This document shows, one piece after another, positions 16,822 to 25,299 of a DNA stretch of 64,000 nucleotides (positions are counted from its first letter, which is position 1; every line of letters begins with the position of its first letter). The stretch is from assembly GCF_001701025.1 (NCBI RefSeq), contig NZ_CP016793.1, positions 5,704,001-5,768,000 on the forward strand, written 5' to 3'. Under the pieces are notes generated by a model. That model saw only the letters and a program-made list of their open reading frames with translations. It did no database searches and was not told the DNA's origin. The translations under genes were made by a program, and so were the position numbers. This stretch comes from Lentzea guizhouensis (GTDB lineage: Bacteria; Actinomycetota; Actinomycetes; Mycobacteriales; Pseudonocardiaceae).

Positions 16822-16866
16822 ACGGCCCCGCGTCACCGCCTGCCCCGTGCCCGCATACTGGCGTGC

Positions 16867-17832
16867 GTGCTCGGATTGCGGTCGGCCGAACTCGCGGTCT
16901 ACGAGACGCTCGTGGACTCCTACCAGCTGGACGAGGCGGAGCTCTGCCTCGCGACCGAGCTGGACGAGCGGATCGTGCGCGCCGCGCTGAGGTCGCTGGC
17001 CGAGCTCGGGTTCGCGCACCGGGTCGACGGCCTGCACGCGGCGGTGGCGCCGGACGTGGCGCTGGCGACGTACTTCCTGCGGCGGGAGGACGACCTGCGG
17101 CGGGACCGGTTGCTGGCGGGTGCGTTGCAGGTGCGGTACGAGCGGGCGGCCGGGGTGCGTGCTCCCGCCGACCTGGTCGAGGTGGTGCACGGCGCGGAGG
17201 CGATCGCGCGGCGGGTCGGTCAGGTGATGCGCACGGCCCGGCACGAGGTGCGGTTCGTGGACAAACCGCCGTACGCCAACGCTCCCACGTCGTTGCACCC
17301 GGTGGAGGAGGAGCTGCTCGGCCGGGGTGTGCGGTTCCGCGGGATCTACGAGCGGCAGGCGCTGGAGCTGCACGACCTGCGGGCCGACCTGGAGATGGGG
17401 CTGTCGCTGGGGGAGGAGGCGCGGGTCGTGGCGGCCGCGCCGACGAAGATGATCCTGGCCGACACCCACCTGGGGCTGATCCCGTTGCACAGCACCGAGA
17501 CGACGCTGGACAGCGCGGTGGTCGTGCACCGGTCGGCGTTGCTCGACTCGCTCGGCGCGTTGTTCGCGAAGCTGTGGGACGACGCGGTGCCGCTCGCGTT
17601 GCCGGGTCAGCCGGCCAGCACCGAGATGTCGATCGAGGACGCCCGGCTGCTCGCCTTGCTGGCCACCGGGTTGCCGGACCGCAGCATCGCGAAGCAGCTG
17701 GGGCTGAGCTACCGGACGTTCCAGCGGCGGCTGCACCGGCTGATGGACGAGCTGGGCGCGCAGACCCGGTTCCAGGCGGGTCTGCGCGCCGCGGCGAGAG
17801 GGGCGGGCTCCCTGCTGCCCCCTCCCCCGTAG
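16867..17832 (+). CDS. TrmB-like/LuxR-type helix-turn-helix regulator
   Basis: The 321-residue protein combines an N-terminal TrmB-like winged helix (ELAVYETLVDSYQLDEAEL, about 8-60), a middle alpha/beta domain (VRFVDKPPYANAP near 129, then a strand-rich part resembling a phospholipase D-like/TrmB effector domain) and a C-terminal LuxR-type HTH (EDARLLALLATGLPDRSIAKQLGLSYRTFQRRL, about 258-290). This architecture is common in actinomycetes next to secreted peptidases. It ends six bases before the stop of the opposing subtilisin gene. The GTG start lies just after a CATACT -10-like hexamer, so the mRNA may be leaderless. Confidence 0.85.
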   Translation: MLGLRSAELAVYETLVDSYQLDEAELCLATELDERIVRAALRSLAELGFAHRVDGLHAAVAPDVALATYFLRREDDLRRDRLLAGALQVRYERAAGVRAPADLVEVVHGAEAIARRVGQVMRTARHEVRFVDKPPYANAPTSLHPVEEELLGRGVRFRGIYERQALELHDLRADLEMGLSLGEEARVVAAAPTKMILADTHLGLIPLHSTETTLDSAVVVHRSALLDSLGALFAKLWDDAVPLALPGQPASTEMSIEDARLLALLATGLPDRSIAKQLGLSYRTFQRRLHRLMDELGAQTRFQAGLRAAARGAGSLLPPPP

Positions 17833-17837
17833 GGGAC

Positions 17838-20800
17838 TCAGCGGGTCCGGAACGCCTTCTGGATCGTCTGCGTCACCGTGTTCCCGGCGCCGTCACGTGC
17901 CTCGGTGCGCAGCCAGACCTCGCCTTGAGGCCGGTCGATCGTGACCTGCCAGCGGGTGCCGCTGGGGTGCACTTCCGCCGGTCGCCACGTCACGCCGTCC
18001 GCCGACCACTGCACCTTCACCACGGTCACGGGCTCGCTGTTCGTCGCGGAGACGTGATAGACGAACGGGTTGCCCGCCGGTGCGGAGTTGGTGAGGTCGA
18101 GCGGCAGGTCGTGGCGCAGCCGGATGAGCGGCTGGAACTGGCACGTGGTCTGCCCGGCGTGGCAGGAGTAGCCGCGCGGCGGTGGGTTCTGCGACCGCTG
18201 GGACTGGAACGTCCAGGTGGTCTCGGTGCGCGGGGCCGAGGTGAACAGCACGGGGTTGACCGCGCCCGTGACGGCTCCGGGTGCGTGCGTCTCGACGGTT
18301 TCCAGGCGGTACGCGGCCTTCTCCGGTGCCATCGGGAACGTCGGGTAGTACGCCAGCGGTTCCTGGGCCGCCGGGATCTCGGTGCTGCCGCGGAACAGCC
18401 TGGCCTTGGTCGTGGTGAAGAACTTGCTGTTCTGGTACGGGTTCGTGTAGTGGCCGGGCGTGCCGTCCGTCCACTGCAGAGCCGGGACGAACGTGTCACC
18501 GGCGCGGCAGTTCGAGCAGAGCTGCCGCCACGCGCCACCCGCGGCCGGGTACCGGGCCGGGTGGTCGGACTGCAGCTCGACCGCGGTGCTGTGCATCGGA
18601 CCGGCGAACCAGCGTTCGGCCGTGGGCGCGGCTCCTGTGCGGAACACGTTCTCCTGGAACAGGGTCATGGCCGCGCGCTGGCCCTTGGCGTCCGTGCCGC
18701 TGAGCGTGACGTGCCGCTTCCAGACGATCCGCTCGTCGCCGGGGCCGATGTGCTCGGTCCACGCGGCGGGCGGGGTGAACGTGGTGCCGCGCAGGACCTG
18801 CGTCTGCCAGAGGTCGGCCGGGAACGGGTACCACGTCTTCTGCACGGTCAGGCCGGGTTTGTCGGCGTGGTAGGCGGTCTTGCGCTGAATGAGCGTGGTG
18901 GGGTCGACCACGCGCCGGTGGTCGGCCGGGATGCCGTTCGCGTCGAGGTAGCTCAGGTTGAACACCGACTCCGGGATCGGCTTGATGCTCAGCTTGAGTG
19001 CGGTCTGCTTCGCGAGGAGCTCGCCGTCGGTGTTGCTGACGCTCAACGACGGCAGCGCCGCGCTGGACAACCCGGTCAGAGCCAGCGCACCCGGTAAGTC
19101 CACATAGGACACGATCGTCTTCTTGCCGGACTGGGCCGCGGCGGTGGCGGCGGTGTTCGCGGCCCTGACCATGGTGGCCGGTGTGTCCGGCTTGATCTTC
19201 ACCAGTGCGACGTCGGCGCCGATGGCCAGGTCGCGCTCACCCGCCCACTCCGCGGTGAGCGTGCCGATGTCGCCGTCGGTCGTGACCCTGCGGCCGCCCG
19301 CAGTGAGGGTGACCGTCGCGGTCTGCAAGGTCACGTTGTCCTGCAACGAGATCGCGCCCTTCTTCGCGGCGGCGGCCGGGGTGGCGCGGATCTCCCACGG
19401 CGCCGGGCCGAGCGCGGCGGCCAGCTCGGTGATCAGCGGCGGCCGGTCGCCCTCGGCGGGAACGACGCGGCGCAGGGTGACGGTCCGGTCGCGTTGCTCG
19501 GCCGGTCCTGGCGGCACGACCTCGACCGGCACGGTCTGCTGCGCGTCGAGCGACACGTCGGCGGCACCGGTGACGGTCAGCTCCGGTGCGGTGAGCGCGG
19601 ACCAGCGCCGCGTGCCCGCCGTGTTCTCGGTCGCCCAGGTCACCGCCGAGTAGCGGCCGCGTGGCACCGTCGCCACGCCCTCGCCGTTCACGACGTCGAA
19701 GGTGTAGCTCAGGGTCTCGTCGAACGGGTCGTTGGCGTCGTCGCCGCCGTTGGTGTCGTCGACGAGCTGCCCCAGGGCAGGGGCGGGTGGCCTGCCCGCG
19801 GTGTCGCGGACGCGGACGGACACCGGGAACGTCTGCGGCGCTTCGTACACGCTGACCGGCGTGCGCAACGTGGTGCCGGGGCCGGTGGCGGTGATGACGC
19901 CGCCGTACACGCCGGCCGGGCCGACCTCGGGGTCGAGGGTGAGCGTGGCGGTGCCCTTGGCGTGCGGTGCGAGGGTCAGCCGGGAGGGAGTGAGCGCGAA
20001 CCCGGTGGTGGACGTGCCGTCCCAGCCCTTGGCGCTCAGGGCGAGGTCGAGGGTGAGCGCGGTGCCGGAGTCGTTGGTGTAGCTCACTTCCCGGGTCAGC
20101 ACGGAGCCTGCGCCGCGTTCGTGGCGGCCGAAGCTCGCGGACGCGGTGGCGGTGGCCCGCTGGGTGACCGCCCTGGCCACGTCGAGCCGGCCGGCACCCT
20201 GCTGGTACCAGGGCATGCCGACGTCGGCGGCGGTGGTGACGAGCGCGTTCTTCACGGTCTGGGCGTCCCAGTCCGGGTGTTGCTGCACGAGCAGGGCCGC
20301 GGCACCGGCGACGTGCGGGGTGGCCATCGACGTGCCGGACGCGGCGGTGTGGCGGTCGTCGACCGGTGCGCCCATCGACGTTCCGGCGGCGCGGGCGGCC
20401 ACGACGCCGACACCCGGCGCGTTGATCTCGGGCTTCACGTGCGCGTCGCCGATGCGAGGACCGGTGCTGCTGAACGGGGCGAGCCGGTTCTGCCGGTCGA
20501 CCGCGCCCACGGTGAGCGCCGCCGCGGCGGCACCGGGGGAGGCGACCGAACGACCGGCCGGGCCGTTGTTGCCCGCTGCCACCACGAACAGCACGCCGGT
20601 CTCGGCGGAGAGCCGGTCCACCAGCGCGCTCATCTCGTCGGTGCCGTCGGTGACGTCACCGCCGAGGCTGAGGTTCACGACGTCCGCACCCGAGCGGGCC
20701 GCCCACTCGATGCCCGCCAGCACCTGCGAGGTGTCCGCCTCGCCCGCGCCGTTGAACACCTTCGCGATGACGAGCTTCGCCCCCGGTGCGACACCCTTGT

Positions 20801-21575
20801 ACCGGCCGGCGGAGGTCTGGCCGGTGCCGGCGACGATCGAGGCGACGTGCGTGCCGTGGCCGTGCCGGTCGGTGACGTCCGGTTCGCCGGAGAAGTTCTC
20901 CGTCGCGGTGATCTTGCCGGCGAGGTCGGGGTGGTCCGGGTCGACGCCGGTGTCGACGACGGCGACCGTGACGCCGGTGCCGTCCAGACCGGCCTTCCAG
21001 GCCTCGGGGGCGCCGACCTGGCGGGTGGTCTGGTCGAGGGTGACGCGGACCGGGCGGTCGTACTTGATCCGCACGCCGGACCTCACGCCCATGTCGAGCG
21101 ACTGCCAGAACTCCCGCGCCTTCGCCTTCTCGACCCGGACGCCGGCGGCGTCGAGACTCGCGATCCTGGTGTGCGCGGCGGCCGACATCCCGCCGGTCAT
21201 GAGCACGGGCACGGTGGTCGCGCGGTCGTCGGCCTGGCCGGTGCGCACGAGCTCGGTGACGTTGAACAGGGTCCGTTCGACCGTGCCGGAGGTGACGGCG
21301 GTCAGCGCGTCCGACGGGTAGACGTGCAGACCTGTTGCCGTGGTCATGGTGTGGAAGACCGGTTGCTCGCCATCGCGTGGCGCGGCGTGGATCTGGGCGA
21401 CTTTGCGGCCGTCTCCGCGTTCGGTGTAGTCGACGACGTCACCCGTGATGAGCGTGATCCGGTGTGAGGCCTCGGACGTCTGCACCTGTGGTGGTAGCGG
21501 TGGCGGTGCGGCGGACGCGGGTGGTGCGACGAGCGTTGCGGTGGCAACGGCAAGTGCCAGAACTTGTCGAATCAC
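17838..21575 (-). CDS. Large secreted subtilisin-like serine peptidase (S8)
   Basis: This 1245-residue secreted protease has a signal peptide (about 1-23, ending in ASA-AP), a propeptide-like region (about 35-185) and an S8 catalytic domain (about 190-480) with D208 (VAVVDTGVD), H240 (DRHGHGTHVAS), oxyanion N336 (AAGNNGP) and S416 (ASGTSMATPHVAG). About 760 further residues form beta-sandwich and other C-terminal domains that may bind substrate or surface. GTG 21575 is chosen because GGAGGAGG lies eight bases upstream, whereas the longer frame has none. It is tail-to-tail with the TrmB/LuxR-like gene, separated by five bases. The C-terminal segment after about residue 700 belongs to no family I can name. 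Confidence 0.92.
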   Translation of the reverse strand: MIRQVLALAVATATLVAPPASAAPPPLPPQVQTSEASHRITLITGDVVDYTERGDGRKVAQIHAAPRDGEQPVFHTMTTATGLHVYPSDALTAVTSGTVERTLFNVTELVRTGQADDRATTVPVLMTGGMSAAAHTRIASLDAAGVRVEKAKAREFWQSLDMGVRSGVRIKYDRPVRVTLDQTTRQVGAPEAWKAGLDGTGVTVAVVDTGVDPDHPDLAGKITATENFSGEPDVTDRHGHGTHVASIVAGTGQTSAGRYKGVAPGAKLVIAKVFNGAGEADTSQVLAGIEWAARSGADVVNLSLGGDVTDGTDEMSALVDRLSAETGVLFVVAAGNNGPAGRSVASPGAAAAALTVGAVDRQNRLAPFSSTGPRIGDAHVKPEINAPGVGVVAARAAGTSMGAPVDDRHTAASGTSMATPHVAGAAALLVQQHPDWDAQTVKNALVTTAADVGMPWYQQGAGRLDVARAVTQRATATASASFGRHERGAGSVLTREVSYTNDSGTALTLDLALSAKGWDGTSTTGFALTPSRLTLAPHAKGTATLTLDPEVGPAGVYGGVITATGPGTTLRTPVSVYEAPQTFPVSVRVRDTAGRPPAPALGQLVDDTNGGDDANDPFDETLSYTFDVVNGEGVATVPRGRYSAVTWATENTAGTRRWSALTAPELTVTGAADVSLDAQQTVPVEVVPPGPAEQRDRTVTLRRVVPAEGDRPPLITELAAALGPAPWEIRATPAAAAKKGAISLQDNVTLQTATVTLTAGGRRVTTDGDIGTLTAEWAGERDLAIGADVALVKIKPDTPATMVRAANTAATAAAQSGKKTIVSYVDLPGALALTGLSSAALPSLSVSNTDGELLAKQTALKLSIKPIPESVFNLSYLDANGIPADHRRVVDPTTLIQRKTAYHADKPGLTVQKTWYPFPADLWQTQVLRGTTFTPPAAWTEHIGPGDERIVWKRHVTLSGTDAKGQRAAMTLFQENVFRTGAAPTAERWFAGPMHSTAVELQSDHPARYPAAGGAWRQLCSNCRAGDTFVPALQWTDGTPGHYTNPYQNSKFFTTTKARLFRGSTEIPAAQEPLAYYPTFPMAPEKAAYRLETVETHAPGAVTGAVNPVLFTSAPRTETTWTFQSQRSQNPPPRGYSCHAGQTTCQFQPLIRLRHDLPLDLTNSAPAGNPFVYHVSATNSEPVTVVKVQWSADGVTWRPAEVHPSGTRWQVTIDRPQGEVWLRTEARDGAGNTVTQTIQKAFRTR

Positions 21576-21687
21576 GGCGCCCTCCTCCGGTGATCGGGTC
21601 ACAGCAGGATGAGGGGCCGGAATTCGCCTGGAAACAGCGGAAAGCGGCGGTTAGTCGCCGTTGGCGACTTCGCGCCACCCGCCGAAC

Positions 21688-21724
21688 GTGCCCCGGACCG
21701 CCGAGGAGTGGCGGTCCGGGGCAC
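21688..21724 (-). terminator. 15-bp perfect hairpin after the first lamin-tail gene
   Basis: GTGCCCCGGACCGCC (21688-21702) and GGCGGTCCGGGGCAC (21710-21724) pair perfectly around a seven-base loop. The hairpin is 36 bp beyond the stop of the lamin-tail gene at 21761 and upstream of the peptidase start, insulating the two. Confidence 0.75.
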
Positions 21725-21760
21725 CGTGGTCGCACCCGCCGGACGGTCGGAAGAAGTTGA

Positions 21761-22396
21761 TCAGAAGGTGCGTTCCTGCAGCGAGAAGTCACGCTGGTTG
21801 TTGTTGGTGTCCTGGTTCAACAGGTTGCGCGTGTTCGAACCGGCGAGCTGCGCGGTGCGCTGGTTCTCGGGCTGGGCGTGGACGCCTTCCTTGGCGGCGC
21901 TCACCGGCGACGAGAATGCGACGCCGTCGATCTTGAACGCGGTCGGGGCCGTGCTGCCGAACACCGCGACACCGCCCTGCGTCGGGATGCCCTCGGCGCC
22001 CAGGAATCGCACCGGGAGAACGTTCGGCGTCGACACGGTGCCGGAGAACTCCGCGCCCGTCAGCACCATCGTGCTGCCGACGTTGTTGGCCGGCGCCAGC
22101 GTGATCGGCGCGCCCAGCGGGTCGAGCAGCGGGATCGTCTGGACGACCTCGTTGCGCTGGTTGTAGACCTTGATGACCCAGTTCGTGAGGTCGACCTGCT
22201 CGTTGGTGGTGTTGATGATCTCGATCGCCTCGTCGAGCGGGCCGTTCGGGCCCATCGTCGAGACCTCGTTGATGAGCACTGCCGGCAGCTGCATGACCTC
22301 GGGAGCCCCCGGCTCCTCGGCGGCCGTCGCCAGTCCCGCGAACGCGATGGTGCTCGCGAAAGCGAGTGCAGCGGCACCGCTGGGCAGTCGACGCAT
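21761..22396 (-). CDS. Secreted lamin-tail domain protein 1
   Basis: The 211-residue protein has a clear signal peptide (RRLPSGAAALAFASTIAFAG, cleavage near ATA-AEE at about 26) and a lamin-tail (LTD) immunoglobulin-like domain at about 38-175: the opening VLINEVST, EAIEIINTTNEQVDLTNWVI and the closing strand KIDGVAF. Bacterial LTDs are extracellular beta-sandwiches, often linked to nucleases or surface display; here the domain stands alone, followed by an N/Q-rich tail (RNLLNQDTNNNQRDFSLQE). ATG 22396 is chosen because AGGA lies seven bases upstream. A second LTD gene lies upstream on the same strand. Confidence 0.82.
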   Translation of the reverse strand: MRRLPSGAAALAFASTIAFAGLATAAEEPGAPEVMQLPAVLINEVSTMGPNGPLDEAIEIINTTNEQVDLTNWVIKVYNQRNEVVQTIPLLDPLGAPITLAPANNVGSTMVLTGAEFSGTVSTPNVLPVRFLGAEGIPTQGGVAVFGSTAPTAFKIDGVAFSSPVSAAKEGVHAQPENQRTAQLAGSNTRNLLNQDTNNNQRDFSLQERTF

Positions 22397-22534
22397 TGTC
22401 ATGTCCTTTCGATAAAAGTGAGTTCGGAGTATTTCTCGTAGCGGCACGGTCTCGTTGTGGGAGTGACCTGTCTTGCCGCTGGGACTGACTTTGCTCTCAG
22501 TCGTTCGGGTTCGAAAGGGGCCAATGAGCATCTG

Positions 22535-23053
22535 TCAGGGATTGTTTTCACCGGGGGACGGAATTCGGCAGGTGAAGTCGGCGGAGTTGTGGTCGGTGTC
22601 GCTCGAAAGAGGGTCGCGGCCGAGTGAGGAATCAGCGCACGGAGTAGCCGGACCGTCTTCCCGGCAGGGTGAGGAGGAGCTGAGGCCGACGCTGTCGGTG
22701 TGTGCGCCGTGCCGGTTCCTGGCGATTACTCCGCTGCCGTCGACGGTGTCCACGACGAGTCCGTCGGGCACCGTACCGCTGAACGCGCTGCCCACTATCA
22801 CGAAGTATTCACCCGGTGGTACGACGGTGTTGGGTGAGATGGTGGCGAGGATTGCGGCAGTGCCGCCGGCGCAGGACTGGACGGTCCATCCTCCGACGTC
22901 TGCGGCAGTGGCGCCGGTGTTGCGCAGCTCGACGAATCCAGCGGGCCCGAGTGCGATCTCGTTCACTTTCACCGGGGAAACCCCCGGTGTGCCGCCGAAC
23001 GTGCTACCGGCGAGTAGCGCCATGGTCGCGACAGTGTTTCCGAAGGGTGTCAC
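22535..23053 (-). CDS. Secreted lamin-tail domain protein 2
   Basis: About 172 residues containing one LTD domain: VKVNEIALGPAGFVELRNTGA, then VGGWTVQSCAG and GEYFVIVGSAFSGTV. The tail (SLGRDPLSSDTDHNSADFTC) carries the RxPxxxDTxxNxxDF-type ending also seen in LTD protein 1, so the two are paralogues. The start is uncertain: GTG 23053 gives a short hydrophobic leader (GNTVATMALLAG) without a charged n-region, and no good ribosome site precedes it. The frame stays open upstream without typical coding bias. Cysteines may form extracellular disulfides. Confidence 0.68.
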   Translation of the reverse strand: MTPFGNTVATMALLAGSTFGGTPGVSPVKVNEIALGPAGFVELRNTGATAADVGGWTVQSCAGGTAAILATISPNTVVPPGEYFVIVGSAFSGTVPDGLVVDTVDGSGVIARNRHGAHTDSVGLSSSSPCREDGPATPCADSSLGRDPLSSDTDHNSADFTCRIPSPGENNP

Positions 23054-23213
23054 GCAACGCAGTGTGGCCCCCGGTGCGCGGACGCACAGGGGGCCACAGT
23101 GGGGTCGAAAGGCCCTATCTGCCAGGGACTTGTGGGAGGACGGCGCCCGCAGCGGCTGCCGGGCGCCGTCCTCGGAGCGGGCGGGTGGACCCCTGCCGTC
23201 CACCCGCACTCCG

Positions 23214-23522
23214 CTAGTGGGAGTGGTCTTCCGTCCTCGCCCTGCGGCATTCCCGTTCGACCACCGCGGCACGGTCGACCTCGGCGTGCGGCACATCGAG
23301 TGCCGCGCTGATCCAGGCACGCCAGTAGGGCCCGGGAATGCGTTTCCCGCGTTCCCATCTCGACACTTCTTCACGGGTCACGCTGTCGTTGTGTGAGATC
23401 TCGCACAACAGGTCCGCGAGTTCGCGCTGGGTGAGGCCCTGCTCTCGCCGTGCCTGGGGAATCAAGGCGGTAATCGGCGGTGTGTCCTGGTGCTCGTGGG
23501 CTTCACGGACTGCCTTGAGCAC
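23214..23522 (-). CDS. Small XRE-family regulator
   Basis: The 102-residue protein is built around a HTH_XRE domain at about 17-80: LIPQARREQGLTQRELADLLCE, then VTREEVSRWERGKRIPGPYWRAWI. The tail is charged (VVERECRRARTEDHSH). GTG 23522 is selected because GGAG sits seven bases upstream and because earlier in-frame sequence lacks coding character. It resembles the short regulators found beside actinomycete developmental or secreted-protein genes. It precedes LTD protein 2 by about 160 bp on the same strand and might control the LTD pair (inference). The 254-bp gap to the divergent SnoaL-like gene contains the promoters and a tandem TGCGCCC motif. Confidence 0.78.
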   Translation of the reverse strand: MLKAVREAHEHQDTPPITALIPQARREQGLTQRELADLLCEISHNDSVTREEVSRWERGKRIPGPYWRAWISAALDVPHAEVDRAAVVERECRRARTEDHSH

Positions 23523-23776
23523 GGTTCTGCTCCGTTTCGGTGAGATGGCGGGTGCGGCAACCAGCCTGCCGCAAACTCCGGATGTTCTCGTCCGTGCAAA
23601 GCGGTGATACCGGCGGTCGTTGAACGTTCGCGTACCGCTGGAATCAGCCGATCGGATGTTTGGCCGAACTGAGCTGGGCCAACGGGGGGTGCGCCCTCTG
23701 ATTGTGCGCCCCTCAGTAGTGTGATCACCATGGACATCGTTGCCAAGGCAATGACGCGGATGACAAGGTAGGAAAA

Positions 23777-24187
23777 ATGCTCTCGACGGTCGAAGTGGTG
23801 CAGGTGTTCCTCGCGCGCCTAGCGGCACAGGACGCCTCCGGCATCGCGCGGTTGTGCGCACCGACCGTGGAATGGGAGGCGCCTGACCCGAACGGCGTCC
23901 GCTGGGCACTCGGCTCGCGCACCCGGCGAGAGGTGGAGTCCCACTTCCTGACCCTGTTCGCCACGTTCGACCTGGAGCAGCTCGCGGTGCGCCAGGTGGT
24001 CGTCGACGGAGGAGACGCCGCGGTGTTCGGCAGGACGCGCTGGCGGGTGTTCGCGACAGGGGAGCAGGTGACCGCGCAGTTCGCGGCCGTGCTCTCGGTG
24101 CACCTGGGGGAGATCGAGCAGTACTGGCACATGCCGGACACGCTCGCCGTCGCGACCGCGACCGGCGCCGCGCGGACCGGGGCATGA
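23777..24187 (+). CDS. SnoaL-like / NTF2-fold protein
   Basis: The 136-residue protein has the NTF2-like cone fold: an N-terminal helix pair (STVEVVQVFLARLAAQDASGIARLCAP), the EWEAPDP strand and the C-terminal sheet (AAVFGRTRWRVFATGEQVTAQFAAVLSV, then IEQYWHMPDT). Members are small cyclases, isomerases or ligand-binding proteins of the SnoaL and ketosteroid isomerase group; the catalytic residue cannot be fixed here. The stop overlaps the tetR start by four bases, so the two are co-translated and the protein may act on or bind the regulator's ligand (inference). Confidence 0.78.
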   Translation: MLSTVEVVQVFLARLAAQDASGIARLCAPTVEWEAPDPNGVRWALGSRTRREVESHFLTLFATFDLEQLAVRQVVVDGGDAAVFGRTRWRVFATGEQVTAQFAAVLSVHLGEIEQYWHMPDTLAVATATGAARTGA

Positions 24188-24801
24188 ACAGCAGACGTGA
24201 GCAGTCCGCCCGCACCCGTGCGAAGCTCCTCGCGGCCGCCGCCGAGGTGTTCGACCGCGACGGGTTCGCCGGAGCCAGCCTCAGCGACGTGTGCGCACGG
24301 GCGGATGTGTCGAAAGGCGCGCTCTACTGTCACTTTCGATCCAAAGAAGCTCTCGGTGTCGCGTTGATCGAGCAGCATTCCTTGCTGTGGCACCGGTTGC
24401 GCGACGAGTACCTGGACGCGGAGAAGTCGCCGGTGCAGGCACTGGTGCTGATGTCGTTCGAGTTCGTCCGCAGACTGGACACCGACCTCGGCGTGCGGGT
24501 GAGCGCGAAGCTGTTGCGGGAAGCCGCCTTCTTCGACATCGCGGCGGCCGCACAGGTCGTCGGCTGGGTCGCGGTGGTGCGGGAGGTGCTGTCACTGGCC
24601 CAGGAACGCGGTGAGCTCAAGGCCGAGGTGAACATCCGGCACGCCGCCGAGCAGATGGTCGCCGAGCTGCTCGGCGTGCAGCTCGTGGCACAGGCGCTGA
24701 GCGGCGGCAGCGACCTGGAGGCGAGACTCGCCCGGCTGTGGCGGTCGACGTCCGGCTGCCTGGTGACCGCGGACGTGCACGGGCAGCTGCGGTTCGAGTG
24801 A
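24184..24801 (+). CDS. TetR-family regulator resembling gamma-butyrolactone receptors
   Basis: The 205-residue protein has a TetR DNA-binding domain (ARTRAKLLAAAAEVFDRDGF, then ASLSDVCARADVSKGALYCHF, residues about 8-55) and a ligand-binding all-helical domain. The recognition-helix region KGALYCHFRSKEAL and following VALIEQHSLLWHRL are like those of ArpA/ScbR-type autoregulator receptors, which bind gamma-butyrolactones; the resemblance is from memory and may be only family level. It follows the SnoaL-like gene with an ATGA overlap and precedes an ATP-grasp remnant. No butyrolactone synthase (AfsA type) is present. Confidence 0.83.
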   Translation: MNSRREQSARTRAKLLAAAAEVFDRDGFAGASLSDVCARADVSKGALYCHFRSKEALGVALIEQHSLLWHRLRDEYLDAEKSPVQALVLMSFEFVRRLDTDLGVRVSAKLLREAAFFDIAAAAQVVGWVAVVREVLSLAQERGELKAEVNIRHAAEQMVAELLGVQLVAQALSGGSDLEARLARLWRSTSGCLVTADVHGQLRFE

Positions 24802-25230
24802 CGGTCGTCTCGACCCGACGTGCCGGCCGTCGTACCCGGCACCGAGCCCGGCGTCGAGACCGCGGCGCTGTTGCCGGAGCTGACCCTCCTCGGTACCGGC
24901 TCGAACCAGCTCACCCGGATGGTCCGCCACCACGTGGATGGCGACGCATCGGTTGGCGCGTACGAACAACAGCGGTTCGTGAGGTCCGTCCACTGGTCCT
25001 CACCGCGCACCGGCGTGCTGCACAACGCGACGACCCTGGCATCACTGGACACCCTGCTGCCGAGCTTCCACCGGTCATCCATGCGTTTCGGCGAAGGATC
25101 TTCCGTCCCGCACACCACCGACCCGCGGACCTCGCTCGGTTACATCGCGCTGGCCCACAACGATGAAAGACAGGTGGAGCGCGACGAGGCACAGCTGCGT
25201 TCGATCGAGGCGTCGTTCGAGGTCGTTTGA
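24802..25230 (+). pseudogene. ATP-grasp ligase remnant with central deletion
   Basis: The open frame after the tetR stop (142 codons, GTG possible at 24820) joins two separated parts of an ATP-grasp carboxylate-amine ligase. The start, AVVPGTEPGVETAALL followed by LTLLGTGSNQLTRMVR, matches the N-terminal substrate-domain motif that normally runs into a TRxRRDK-type segment. It then jumps to what is normally the C-terminal end: QQRFVRSVHWSSPRTGVL, FHRSSMRFGEGS and SLGYIALAHND. The whole nucleotide-binding core (about 200-250 residues) is missing, so it cannot be a working enzyme. The frame itself is still open. A very short genuine gene cannot be excluded. Confidence 0.55.
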
Positions 25231-25299
25231 CGTTTCGACCGGCCGGGTAGCCGGAATTCCACGTGACCGGTTAGGTTGCTGCCCGATGAGTGGAGGCGC

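Noticed and set aside
24184..24801. Gamma-butyrolactone signalling locus
   Set aside because: The TetR protein resembles receptor proteins, but no AfsA-type synthase or biosynthetic cluster is present, so I do not claim a functional system.
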